DNA of 64,000 nucleotides from Pedobacter schmidteae (GTDB lineage: Bacteria > Bacteroidota > Bacteroidia > Sphingobacteriales > Sphingobacteriaceae). The notes below the pieces were generated by a model. It was given only the letters and a program-made list of their open reading frames with translations, did not search any database and had not been told where the DNA came from. Below, in pieces: positions 52,796 to 60,831 of this stretch. Numbering within the stretch: position 1 is the stretch's first letter; every line of letters starts with the position of its first letter. Where the stretch lies: assembly GCF_900564155.1 (NCBI RefSeq), contig NZ_LS999839.1:1-64000 (forward strand), in the 5' to 3' direction. The translations under genes and the position numbers were made by a program.

Positions 52796-55700
52796 ATGAA
52801 ACAGCTATTCCTCTGCATTTCCATTATTTTGAGCCAACTATTCTGCAAAGGACAGGACCTGGTATTCAATCATTTGATGACTGAAGATGGCTTATCCCAG
52901 AATTCTATTTTTGCCATTACGCAAGACAGCAGAGGCTATATGTGGTATGGATCACGATTCGGGCTAAACCGCTATGATGGTCACCAGTTCCGTTTATATA
53001 GAAGTAATGCGGCAGATACGACCAGCCTTTCTGACGATTATATTTCTGCCCTGTACAACGACATCAATGGCGTACTTTGGGTAGGCACCACCAATGGATT
53101 AAATAAATTCAATCCCCAATTAAATACTTTTGAAAGGATAAAACTTTATCAGGGAGGCGACAAAACCCCCAATTATATCAGAACTATCAATGAGGATAAA
53201 AAAGGCCAGCTCTGGGTAGGAACCAACCATGGCCTGTACATGCGACCTAACCGCCATAACAACAATTTTATAGCAGCCGATCGGCTTGGACTTCCCAAAG
53301 CGATTGCCAAAAGCGAAATTTTGAGTATCTATGAAGACCATGAAGGGTATTTATGGATAGGAACCACACAAAATCTGATTCAGTCAGTATTCAATAAAAA
53401 GTTGAGGGTGATTAAAGTTTTCAGTCAAAATTCAAGCCCCACAAGTATCAGCGACAATTCTATTACGGCCATAACCGAAGATCAACAAAAGAATCTGTGG
53501 TTTGCAACCGAAAATGGAGGGGTTAATCTTTTTAACAGACAGACTCAAAGTTTCACACGCTTTTTACATCAGGCAGGGAATAACAATACCATTGCCCACA
53601 ATGCTGTTCGCCGAATGATTAAAACCAATACAGGCGAGTTGTGGATAGGTACATTAGAGGGCTTGAGCATACTAGACCCTGTCACAAAAAAAATCAGAAC
53701 TTTTCAACAAAACAAGCCCAATAACAAGGGCTTAAACCAAAATTCCATATATAGCATTTACCAGGATTTGAACGGATCGGTATGGATTGGAACGTATTAC
53801 GGCGGAATAAATGTGGTTTACGCCTCACCTACCAACTTCAAGGTTTGGCAGTACAACGAAAAATTACCAGGTCTGAATTATAATGTGATCAGTGCTATCA
53901 CAACAGGAAAAGATAATAGGTTGTGGATTGGTACAGAAGGTGGTGGACTCAACTACTATGACCCTGCCAGTCAGAAATTTGGTGCCTATACAGTTGCAGC
54001 CAATGATCCTGGCAGCCTGGGATCTAACCTGGTTAAGGTTGTGTATCGGGATCAAAAAGATCAGATTTGGGTAGGCACCCATGGAGGAGGTTTAAACCTC
54101 TTTCAACCTTCGACAGGTAAGTTTAAACGTTTCTTTTCCAATAAAGATGACCTGAGGGCTACCCGCTCTGAAATAGTTGCCTTACTGGAGGACGATGAGG
54201 GCCGATTCTGGATGGGCAGTCAAAACGGGATCAACATTTTCAATAAAGCAGATACGAAACTTGAACCCTATCCAGTTCCAAAAGACTTTAAAATATTTGA
54301 TGGAAAGAACATTAAGGTATTATTTGAAGATTCGAGAAAAAACATCTGGATTGCTGCCACTACCGGTTTGTACATTTATACTAAAAACGAAAAAAAGCTG
54401 CAGTTGCTAAATCTGCCAAACGGATACAAAAGGGCAAGTACCAATACAAATTTCATCAATTGCATATGTGAAGACTCGGCAGGAAATATCTGGATAGGAT
54501 TATATTATGGCGGTTTGGCACTTTATGACACAAAAAAACAAACTTTCAACCATATTTATACGGCAAAAGATGGTCTATCCAACGACAATGTACTTGGAAT
54601 TATGGAGGATGACAAACACCAGCTTTGGATAAGTACTTCAAATGGGCTGTTCAAATTCGATCCCAAAAATCATTCCTTCCAAACCTATACCACCAGCGAT
54701 GGGTTATCCGGAGATGATTTCAATTACAATTCTTTCTTTAAGAACAAAGATGGAGCTATGTTTTTTGGTGGTTTTAACGGCCTGACCTATTTTTTCCCTC
54801 ATGAGATTCAAAAAAATGAATTTCATTCTCCCATTGTTTTTACCGATTTACTTTTATTTAACAAATCAGTAGAAATCAATGCGGCCGACAAACTGCTACA
54901 GCAAGACATTGGTTTTACCAAAAAACTCATTTTCAAACACGATCAAAATGTTTTTACCATACAATTTGCCTTACTCAATTATATCAAATCGAAGAAAAAC
55001 AGGTATGCGTACAAACTGGAAGGCATCAATAAACAGTGGATAGAAACCCGCACACCTGTAGCGTCATACACCAATTTACCTTCTGGCTCCTATACACTTT
55101 TAATTAAAGGTGCCAATAATGATGGGGTATGGAGTAAGGCCAATGCTATCCAAATTGAAATACTTCCCCCATTTTGGAGAACCTGGTGGGCTTTCACTAT
55201 TTATGCACTTTTGGTTGCAGCTATTATATTTTTTGTTACCCGTTTCTTTTATCTCAGAGAATTATTGATAAAAGATGAGGAATTACATCAAAGCAAACTC
55301 AACTTTTTCACCAATGTGTCGCATGAAATCCGTACACACCTTACCCTTATTATGGCACCAATTGAAAAGTTGCTTGATGGACAAAAAAATACAGCAACAA
55401 CAAACAAACAAGTTGCCAGCATAAAGAACAATGCGGATCGATTATTGAAACTGGTTAGTGAATTGATGGATTTTAGGAAAGCAGAGACTAACCATTTAAA
55501 ATTACATGTGACCAATTACAATCTGATCACCTTTGTCCAGGACATCTGTGCAGCTTTTGATGATCTTTCTGATCAAAAGAAAATAAAATTTGATCTCCAA
55601 TACGATCAGGCCCCAGTGATGTTGCATTTTGACAAAGAGCAATTGGAAAAGGTATTTTTTAATCTGATCTCCAATGCTTTTAAATTTACCCCTACCGGTG

Positions 55701-56857
55701 GAAGCATTACCGTAAAGATAAAAGTACAAGCGCATAATGTTACCATCAGTGTAGAAGATACGGGAAGAGGAATTGCCCCTGAATACCTCGATCGCTTGTT
55801 TACCAATTTCTTTCAGGTTGATGACCACAGTATACAAAACACGGGCTACGGGATTGGCCTTGCGCTTTCCAAACACATAGTGGAACTACACCATGGTCAA
55901 ATTTCAGTAACCAGCCAACCAGCTGATGACCTGCAATCGGGATATACCAGTTTTGTTGTAACCCTATTAACCGGAACCCAGCATTTTGGCAATACACTCC
56001 CAAAATTACCTGCCAGCATTGAGACAAAAAAAACAAATACAGATGTGCAGGAAGCATCTCAAATGATTGGAGAAGCTGAACAGGAAAAAGACAATAGCAT
56101 TAAAAAACACACTATACTCATTGTAGAAGACAATGCTGAATTACGTTTACTATTGAGCGAATCGCTGACCAACGAATATTGGGTTCTGATTGCCAAAAAT
56201 GGATTAGAAGGGCTAACAAAAGCGACAGAAGAAATTCCTGACCTCATTATTAGTGATGTAATGATGCCTCAAATGGACGGTTTTACCCTTTGTACCCGGC
56301 TAAAATCTGACGAGCGTACCAGCCACATTCCTTTTATACTGCTTACTGCAAAAAGTACAGAAACCGACCAGATTAGTGGATTAACAGGCGGTGCCGATAT
56401 TTATCTGACCAAACCTTTCAGCAATAAAATACTGCAACTAAACATAGCAAACCTGTTAAAAGGAAGAGAAACCATGCGGCAAAAGTTCAGCAAACTGCTA
56501 TTGTTGGAACCGACACATATCGCAGTTGATAATACCGAGGAGCAATTTCTTTCAAAACTGGTGCTCATCATCGAGCAAAATATAGAAGATGAGAACTTTG
56601 GCGTAGAGCGCCTGGCAGAGGAGATTGGCATGAGCCAGTCTGTACTCTATAAAAAGCTTAAGGCACTAACCAACATGTCGGTAAACGACTTCACTAAGTC
56701 TATTCGTTTGAAAAGGGCAGCTCAATTATTAAAACAAAAGAAATATACCGTCTACGAAATTGGGTACATGGTGGGGTTTGCCGACCGAAAGTATTTCAGT
56801 CGGGAATTTAAAAAGCAGTTTGGAAAAACACCAAGCGAATACATCGAAACCGATTAA
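52796..56857 (+). CDS. Hybrid two-component sensor/regulator (HTCS) of the PUL
   Basis: This 1353-residue one-protein system has a signal peptide, a periplasmic two-bladed propeller with many IWIGT repeats (about 20-700), a Y_Y_Y domain, a transmembrane helix (about 795-820), HisKA with His843, HATPase (FNLISNAFKFTPTGG near 955; DTGRGIAPEYL), a receiver with Asp1154 (ISDVMMPQMDG) and an AraC-type HTH (about 1255-1353). It senses an oligosaccharide and activates the divergent susC operon. The HisKA box reads HEIRTH instead of the near-universal HEIRTP (His848). Confidence 0.95.
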   Translation: MKQLFLCISIILSQLFCKGQDLVFNHLMTEDGLSQNSIFAITQDSRGYMWYGSRFGLNRYDGHQFRLYRSNAADTTSLSDDYISALYNDINGVLWVGTTNGLNKFNPQLNTFERIKLYQGGDKTPNYIRTINEDKKGQLWVGTNHGLYMRPNRHNNNFIAADRLGLPKAIAKSEILSIYEDHEGYLWIGTTQNLIQSVFNKKLRVIKVFSQNSSPTSISDNSITAITEDQQKNLWFATENGGVNLFNRQTQSFTRFLHQAGNNNTIAHNAVRRMIKTNTGELWIGTLEGLSILDPVTKKIRTFQQNKPNNKGLNQNSIYSIYQDLNGSVWIGTYYGGINVVYASPTNFKVWQYNEKLPGLNYNVISAITTGKDNRLWIGTEGGGLNYYDPASQKFGAYTVAANDPGSLGSNLVKVVYRDQKDQIWVGTHGGGLNLFQPSTGKFKRFFSNKDDLRATRSEIVALLEDDEGRFWMGSQNGINIFNKADTKLEPYPVPKDFKIFDGKNIKVLFEDSRKNIWIAATTGLYIYTKNEKKLQLLNLPNGYKRASTNTNFINCICEDSAGNIWIGLYYGGLALYDTKKQTFNHIYTAKDGLSNDNVLGIMEDDKHQLWISTSNGLFKFDPKNHSFQTYTTSDGLSGDDFNYNSFFKNKDGAMFFGGFNGLTYFFPHEIQKNEFHSPIVFTDLLLFNKSVEINAADKLLQQDIGFTKKLIFKHDQNVFTIQFALLNYIKSKKNRYAYKLEGINKQWIETRTPVASYTNLPSGSYTLLIKGANNDGVWSKANAIQIEILPPFWRTWWAFTIYALLVAAIIFFVTRFFYLRELLIKDEELHQSKLNFFTNVSHEIRTHLTLIMAPIEKLLDGQKNTATTNKQVASIKNNADRLLKLVSELMDFRKAETNHLKLHVTNYNLITFVQDICAAFDDLSDQKKIKFDLQYDQAPVMLHFDKEQLEKVFFNLISNAFKFTPTGGSITVKIKVQAHNVTISVEDTGRGIAPEYLDRLFTNFFQVDDHSIQNTGYGIGLALSKHIVELHHGQISVTSQPADDLQSGYTSFVVTLLTGTQHFGNTLPKLPASIETKKTNTDVQEASQMIGEAEQEKDNSIKKHTILIVEDNAELRLLLSESLTNEYWVLIAKNGLEGLTKATEEIPDLIISDVMMPQMDGFTLCTRLKSDERTSHIPFILLTAKSTETDQISGLTGGADIYLTKPFSNKILQLNIANLLKGRETMRQKFSKLLLLEPTHIAVDNTEEQFLSKLVLIIEQNIEDENFGVERLAEEIGMSQSVLYKKLKALTNMSVNDFTKSIRLKRAAQLLKQKKYTVYEIGYMVGFADRKYFSREFKKQFGKTPSEYIETD

Positions 56858-56958
56858 GCATTAGGACAGTTTTTACACCTTTTTCCGGTCAGATACTTTT
56901 CACAGCATTCTTTTTTCTTTTTATCCTTTTTTTTCTTTTTATCTTTTTTCTTTGACAT
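56854..56958 (-). CDS. Tiny Lys-rich protein with Cys motif
   Basis: A 34-residue frame reads MSKKKDKKKKKDKKKK, then ECCEKYLTGKRCKNCPNA. The lysine tract followed by CC-x9-C-x2-C looks like a nucleic-acid-binding or metal-binding mini-protein, and the pattern is one I recall from short Bacteroidota proteins. The stop overlaps the HTCS stop by convergent arrangement. It is followed on the same strand by nothing and preceded by the ferritin terminator. Coding status is inferred from composition and the conserved-looking Cys pattern. Confidence 0.55.
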   Translation of the reverse strand: MSKKKDKKKKKDKKKKECCEKYLTGKRCKNCPNA

Positions 56959-56980
56959 GACCCTATGGATAAATGATAAA

Positions 56981-57027
56981 CAAAAAAAGGTACATACTGT
57001 TTTGCCTGCTGCATAAGTATGTACCTT
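56981..57027 (-). terminator. Terminator of ferritin gene
   Basis: A 12-bp stem (56987-56998 with 57016-57027, AAGGTACATACT / AGTATGTACCTT) with a 17-base loop is followed on the minus strand by seven T and GTTT. It lies about 35 bp after the ferritin stop. Confidence 0.85.
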
Positions 57028-57059
57028 CAATCTATCCGGAAAACCGGAAAAGAGCTATA

Positions 57060-57587
57060 TTAAGCTTCGCTGTAAGTGATCTGAGCTACGTGCTTGTCAA
57101 TTTGCCATCTTCCAGTTCCTTCTTCACCAATTACGTCAAACAGTTCAACCGCACGACGGGCTTTGTACTCTTCTTCTCTTTGCTCTTTAAAGAACCAGTT
57201 CAGGAACTCGATAGTTACAAAGTCCTGCTCTTTATAGCAACGGGCAGCAATATTTTTAATGGACTGCGTAACGCTGATCTCTTGCTCCAAAGCCTCTTCA
57301 AAAACTTCACGGAACGAATTGTATTCAGCTTTAACACCTGCAACCTCTGGCGAAACGGCATTACCGCCCATATCTAAAACATACTTAAAAAATTTAAGCT
57401 GGTGCATTCTTTCCTCTTCAGCTTGCTTAAAGAAATAATCTGCAGAAAAATCATAACCATTGCGGCTGCACCACGAAGCCATAGAAAGGTAAATAGCTGA
57501 TGAATGGGCTTCTTTCTTTATTTGTTGGTTTATAAGTGTCTCTACATCTGATGAGAGTAAACACTTAACGCGCATGATATCTTTCAT
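57060..57587 (-). CDS. ftnA: Ferritin
   Basis: The 175-residue protein is a four-helix non-haem ferritin that oxidises and stores iron in a 24-mer cage. Ferroxidase residues appear in INQQIKKEAHSSAIYLSMASW (shortened IKKEAHSSAIYL), QAEEERMHQLKFF and FLNWFFKEQREEE. The start MKDIMRVKCLL is kept; Met5 is an alternative. A -7 match TATTTTTG (57620-57627, minus strand) lies about 35 bp upstream, and a terminator follows, so the gene is monocistronic. Confidence 0.94.
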   Translation of the reverse strand: MKDIMRVKCLLSSDVETLINQQIKKEAHSSAIYLSMASWCSRNGYDFSADYFFKQAEEERMHQLKFFKYVLDMGGNAVSPEVAGVKAEYNSFREVFEEALEQEISVTQSIKNIAARCYKEQDFVTIEFLNWFFKEQREEEYKARRAVELFDVIGEEGTGRWQIDKHVAQITYSEA

Positions 57588-57619
57588 ATATAATATGTAT
57601 TAAGTTCTTTTTTCTAATA

Positions 57620-57627
57620 CAAAAATA
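57620..57627 (-). promoter_or_regulatory. Possible ferritin promoter (-7 element)
   Basis: TATTTTTG on the minus strand is an exact TAnnTTTG, but no TTG lies at the right distance upstream, so the assignment is tentative. Confidence 0.35.
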
Positions 57628-57689
57628 CGGCTAAGTATTTACAATAATAGAAATAAGGTTAATATGGAAAGAATCTAATTCCAGTATAA

Positions 57690-58055
57690 TCAGATGATTA
57701 GACGATGCAGACGGTCCTGAATGATGTGATTAAGATCAAGCATTACAAAGGTTCCTTGAAGCAATTCCTTTAAGGCAATGATCTGTATCAATGATAAAAC
57801 ATAGCAATGGTCGCAGGCGCAGATAAAGATAATCTCCACATCCGGAGATTTTGTATTGTTGAGTAACAAATCTTCAATATCAATCTGATAAACCGCCTTT
57901 TTTAATTTTAAAATATTACGGTAATCAAAACGGGCCAGCTTTCCGGCGAAATCAATATACCAGCAGTTTTCAAAATCAGATTGATAGATGGCGCCAGCTT
58001 TAGTGCTAAACACTTCAACAAAATCGACTGATGACTGAATGGTTAAATTTTGCAT
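57690..58055 (-). CDS. Small cytoplasmic protein of unknown function
   Basis: The 121-residue protein has no signal peptide. It mixes beta segments (YQSDFENCWYIDFAGKLARF) and amphipathic helices, with a central ICACDHCYVLSL segment holding three Cys and a His that could bind metal. I do not recognise the family. A well-spaced promoter lies directly upstream and no co-transcribed neighbour is evident. Confidence 0.6.
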   Translation of the reverse strand: MQNLTIQSSVDFVEVFSTKAGAIYQSDFENCWYIDFAGKLARFDYRNILKLKKAVYQIDIEDLLLNNTKSPDVEIIFICACDHCYVLSLIQIIALKELLQGTFVMLDLNHIIQDRLHRLII

Positions 58056-58074
58056 TTATAAATATTGATTGATG

Positions 58075-58105
58075 CAAAGGTGAATATTATTTAGATTTAT
58101 TCCAA
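58075..58105 (-). promoter_or_regulatory. Promoter of the 121-residue protein gene
   Basis: Minus strand: TTG at 58105-58103 (TTTG if 58106 is counted), 20-bp spacer, CACCTTTG at 58082-58075. This is one mismatch from TAnnTTTG with ideal spacing, about 20 bp before the gene's ATG. Confidence 0.45.
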
Positions 58106-58162
58106 ATCCATTTGACAAGATTTTTCACAAAAAATTTTGCACCTGGATCCGATTACAGCCAA

Positions 58163-58831
58163 CTAGACTTTTTTTGCCCTTACAATAATGATATCGCGAT
58201 CAACGGCTTGTCCGGTATGACTTGTGGTCAAATCCTTTTGTAAAAGGATATCGGCAATAGCAAAACCAGCCTCTCTTATTAGCGTTTCAACAGACTGAAC
58301 ATCATATAGTTTAAATTTATATTTGGTAAAAGGCAGACCTTCCATGAATTCCTTTGTAGCAATGGCCAGGCAAAAAATACCTCCTGGTTTCAGTACCCGC
58401 CTTATTTCTTCGGCATAAGCCTTAGGGTCTTCCCAAAAGTAAAGGGTATTCACCGTAAATATTTTATCAAAAAAATCGGTTTTAAAGTTCAACCTATTTG
58501 CTGGCGTAAGCTCAAATGAGGCACTGCCGCTTTTTACATCAGCTTCATTTATTTTAGTGGCCTCAGTCACCATGAGATCAGAAATATCTACTCCATAATA
58601 GCGTAGCCCCGGCGCAAGGCCCATTAAATGTTTTACATGAGTTCCATTTCCCGGCCCCACTTCCAACACCACATCACCCTCAACAAGCTCAAGTGCGGCG
58701 ATGGTATTTTGTGTCATGTTGTTATTGGTATGTGCCATCCGCCCGGCAGTTATAATTCCATCTGCCCCCTGTGGCTTTCCAAGCTGATTGGCAATCTGTT
58801 CCAATTCCTGTTCAGTAAATGCGCTACTCAT
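58163..58831 (-). CDS. Class I SAM-dependent methyltransferase
   Basis: The 222-residue protein has the Rossmann-type methyltransferase motifs: VLEVGPGNGTHVKHL (SAM-binding motif I, near 55), YYGVDISDLMV (motif II), FTVNTLYFWEDP and LKPGGIFCLAIAT. It resembles UbiE/Coq5-type enzymes but the substrate cannot be assigned. An 11-bp-spaced repeat array lies 84-134 bp upstream, and a -7 match TAAGTTTG (58850-58857, minus strand) lies just before the start. Confidence 0.85.
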   Translation of the reverse strand: MSSAFTEQELEQIANQLGKPQGADGIITAGRMAHTNNNMTQNTIAALELVEGDVVLEVGPGNGTHVKHLMGLAPGLRYYGVDISDLMVTEATKINEADVKSGSASFELTPANRLNFKTDFFDKIFTVNTLYFWEDPKAYAEEIRRVLKPGGIFCLAIATKEFMEGLPFTKYKFKLYDVQSVETLIREAGFAIADILLQKDLTTSHTGQAVDRDIIIVRAKKV

Positions 58832-58849
58832 ATATTATATTGTTTATTA

Positions 58850-58857
58850 CAAACTTA
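58850..58857 (-). promoter_or_regulatory. Probable methyltransferase promoter (-7 element)
   Basis: TAAGTTTG on the minus strand matches TAnnTTTG, 19 bp before the ATG. The -33 region has only TTT. The phased AGGTA array lies about 60 bp further upstream. Confidence 0.4.
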
Positions 58858-58914
58858 ATTGTTAAATTTAAAAATGCGAGGGTATTCTTGAGCAGAATAT
58901 CAGGCTTAATACAA

Positions 58915-58965
58915 AAAGGTACATAACAGGTACCTCATACCTACATGATAGGTACGTGGAAGGTG
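58915..58965. promoter_or_regulatory. Phased AnAGGTA array, 11-bp period (same motif as at 355-403)
   Basis: Heptamers begin at 58915 (AAAGGTA), 58926 (ACAGGTA), 58937 (ATACCTA), 58948 (ATAGGTA) and 58959 (GAAGGTG), each followed by a 4-bp spacer. The consensus AnAGGTA equals the reverse complement of the TACCTGT repeat at the other end of the window. It lies between the divergent methyltransferase and mlaE genes and could serve either one. Confidence 0.55.
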
Positions 58966-59105
58966 TACAAACCTATATACTACCTTTAACATAGCTTTCT
59001 TACCTCTTTGTTGAACCTTAGCTGACCAGACGTCAACTGGAGCCAGCATTTTCCATATAATCATTCTAAATAAAAGAAAAGCACATTCTGAATTATAAAA
59101 TTACA

Positions 59106-59134
59106 TTGAATTTATAATGCAAGAAGTAACTTTA
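59106..59134 (+). promoter_or_regulatory. Promoter of the mla operon
   Basis: TTG at 59106-59108, an 18-bp spacer and TAACTTTA at 59127-59134 (one mismatch to TAnnTTTG) give a predicted start around 59140, about 95 bp before mlaE. Confidence 0.45.
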
Positions 59135-59141
59135 CAAAATT

Positions 59142-59267
59142 ATGGCTCAAGGTTTGATAGTATCGGTTAACAATCAAAAACAAGCCTTTGCAATTGAGCA
59201 ATTCGACAACGATTATTATGATATTAAGCCTTATTCATGGAGAACAAAGCTGAAAATCCATCCATAA
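59142..59267 (+). CDS. Possible 41-residue leader ORF before mlaE
   Basis: A frame of 41 residues (MAQGLIVSVNNQKQAF...KIHP) starts almost at the predicted transcription start and overlaps the first 31 bases of mlaE in another frame. It could be a leaderless leader peptide coupled to mlaE translation. There is no family match and it may be spurious. Confidence 0.25.
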   Translation: MAQGLIVSVNNQKQAFAIEQFDNDYYDIKPYSWRTKLKIHP

Positions 59268-60046
59268 CTAACGAAGAAGTTAAAGGGCCAGGTAAACTGG
59301 CACGCATGTTTATAACGCTCTATGACGTATACAAATTCATCGCCCGCTTTTTTAAAGAAGGCTTCCTTCCCCCTTACGAAGTAAGAGAACTGTTTAGACA
59401 GTGTTACGAAATAGGCTACAGATCGGCCTTACTCATTTCTACTACCGGATTTATTACCGGCATCGTATTTACAAAGCAGTCGCGCCCCTCATTGTCAGAA
59501 TTTGGCGCCACCTCCTGGCTACCCTCATTAGTGGGCATAGCCCTACTTAGAACACTTGCTCCACTGCTTACAGGCTTGATCGCCGCGGGCAAAGTTGGAT
59601 CCAGTATTGGGGCTGAATTGGGTTCGATGCGTGTTACCGAACAGATCGATGCCATGGAAGTTTCGGCAACAAACCCTTTTAAATTTTTAGTCTCCACCCG
59701 CGTACTTGCGGCAACCATTACCATTCCGATCTTAACATTTTATACTGCGATGGTAGGAATGCTTGGGGCATTGCTCAATGTTGCATTAAGTGAAGGCACC
59801 AGTGCCAGGGCATTCTTTCAATCGTCATTGGAACAGATTACCTTTCTGGATATTACAGCATCCACCATTAAGGCAGTACTATTTGGGTTTACTATAGGAA
59901 TGGTGGGCTGTTATCAGGGTTATAATTCTTCAAAAGGAACTGAAGGTGTGGGTAAAGCGGCCAACTCGGCTGTGGTTATTGCCATGTTTCTCATTTTCAT
60001 TGAAGAAGTGGTTTCCGTACAATTTTTTGGTTTATTCAGAGGCTGA
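59237..60046 (+). CDS. mlaE: MlaE-type ABC transporter permease
   Basis: MlaE is the membrane component of an MCE lipid transporter. The 269-residue protein has five to six transmembrane helices and the family signature RTLAPLLTGLIAAGKVGSSIGAELGSMRVTEQIDAMEV, shortened to AGKVGSSIGAELGSM. It is followed by MlaF after 11 bp and MlaD after a further short gap, so the three form the core inner-membrane complex that moves phospholipids between membranes. MlaB and MlaC homologues are not seen, which is normal for many non-proteobacterial systems. Confidence 0.93.
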   Translation: MENKAENPSITNEEVKGPGKLARMFITLYDVYKFIARFFKEGFLPPYEVRELFRQCYEIGYRSALLISTTGFITGIVFTKQSRPSLSEFGATSWLPSLVGIALLRTLAPLLTGLIAAGKVGSSIGAELGSMRVTEQIDAMEVSATNPFKFLVSTRVLAATITIPILTFYTAMVGMLGALLNVALSEGTSARAFFQSSLEQITFLDITASTIKAVLFGFTIGMVGCYQGYNSSKGTEGVGKAANSAVVIAMFLIFIEEVVSVQFFGLFRG

Positions 60047-60057
60047 TCCTGTCAATT

Positions 60058-60825
60058 ATGGAAAAGAAATCATTTCATCAAAACGATACAGTTATAGAGA
60101 TCAAAGGGTTGAACAAGTCATTTGGCAACTATCATGTATTGAAAGGGGTTGACCTTGATCTGCATAAAGGCGAAAACCTGGTAGTTCTTGGCAAATCAGG
60201 AACAGGGAAATCGGTACTCATCAAAGTCATTGTAGGCTTGCTTACCCCTGATGCGGGCATCGTTAAGGTGCTTGGCCGATACGTTGATCAGATCACTTAC
60301 AAGGAATTACTGGCTTTGAGGCTAAAAGTGGGCTTCTCGTTTCAAAACAGTGCTTTGTACGACAGTATGACCGTACGGCAGAATCTTGAATTTCCACTGG
60401 TAAGGAACCAAAGAAAGCTCACCAAAAATGAGGTAAATATGGCTGTAGAAGAAATGCTGGATGCTGTAGGTCTGCTTCAAACCATCAATCAAATGCCTTC
60501 GGAACTATCGGGTGGACAAAGAAAACGGATCGGCATTGCCCGTACGCTTATTTTACGCCCCGAAATAATGCTGTATGATGAACCGACAGCGGGACTTGAC
60601 CCCATCACCTGCCTGGAAATCAACAGTCTGATTAACGAAGTCCAGGAAAGGTTCCATACCAGCTCTATAGTAATTACCCACGACCTTACCTGCGCCAAAG
60701 CTGTTGGAAATAGGGTCGCTATGCTTTTAGATGGTCAATTTCAACGTGTGGGAACATTTGAAGAAGTATTTAATACAAACGATGAAAGGGTTAAACCTTT
60801 TTACGATTATAATTTTATTCAGTAA
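60058..60825 (+). CDS. mlaF: MlaF-type ABC transporter ATP-binding protein
   Basis: The 255-residue ATPase has Walker A GKSGTGKSV (residue 46 onward), Q-loop FQNSALYDSMTV, signature LSGGQRKRIGIAR, Walker B LYDEPTAGLDP and the switch His in ITHD. It energises lipid transport with MlaE. A characteristic of MCE ATPases is the DSMTV segment after the Q-loop. It begins 11 bp after mlaE and ends 6 bp before mlaD. Confidence 0.93.
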   Translation: MEKKSFHQNDTVIEIKGLNKSFGNYHVLKGVDLDLHKGENLVVLGKSGTGKSVLIKVIVGLLTPDAGIVKVLGRYVDQITYKELLALRLKVGFSFQNSALYDSMTVRQNLEFPLVRNQRKLTKNEVNMAVEEMLDAVGLLQTINQMPSELSGGQRKRIGIARTLILRPEIMLYDEPTAGLDPITCLEINSLINEVQERFHTSSIVITHDLTCAKAVGNRVAMLLDGQFQRVGTFEEVFNTNDERVKPFYDYNFIQ

Positions 60826-60831
60826 AAAAAT

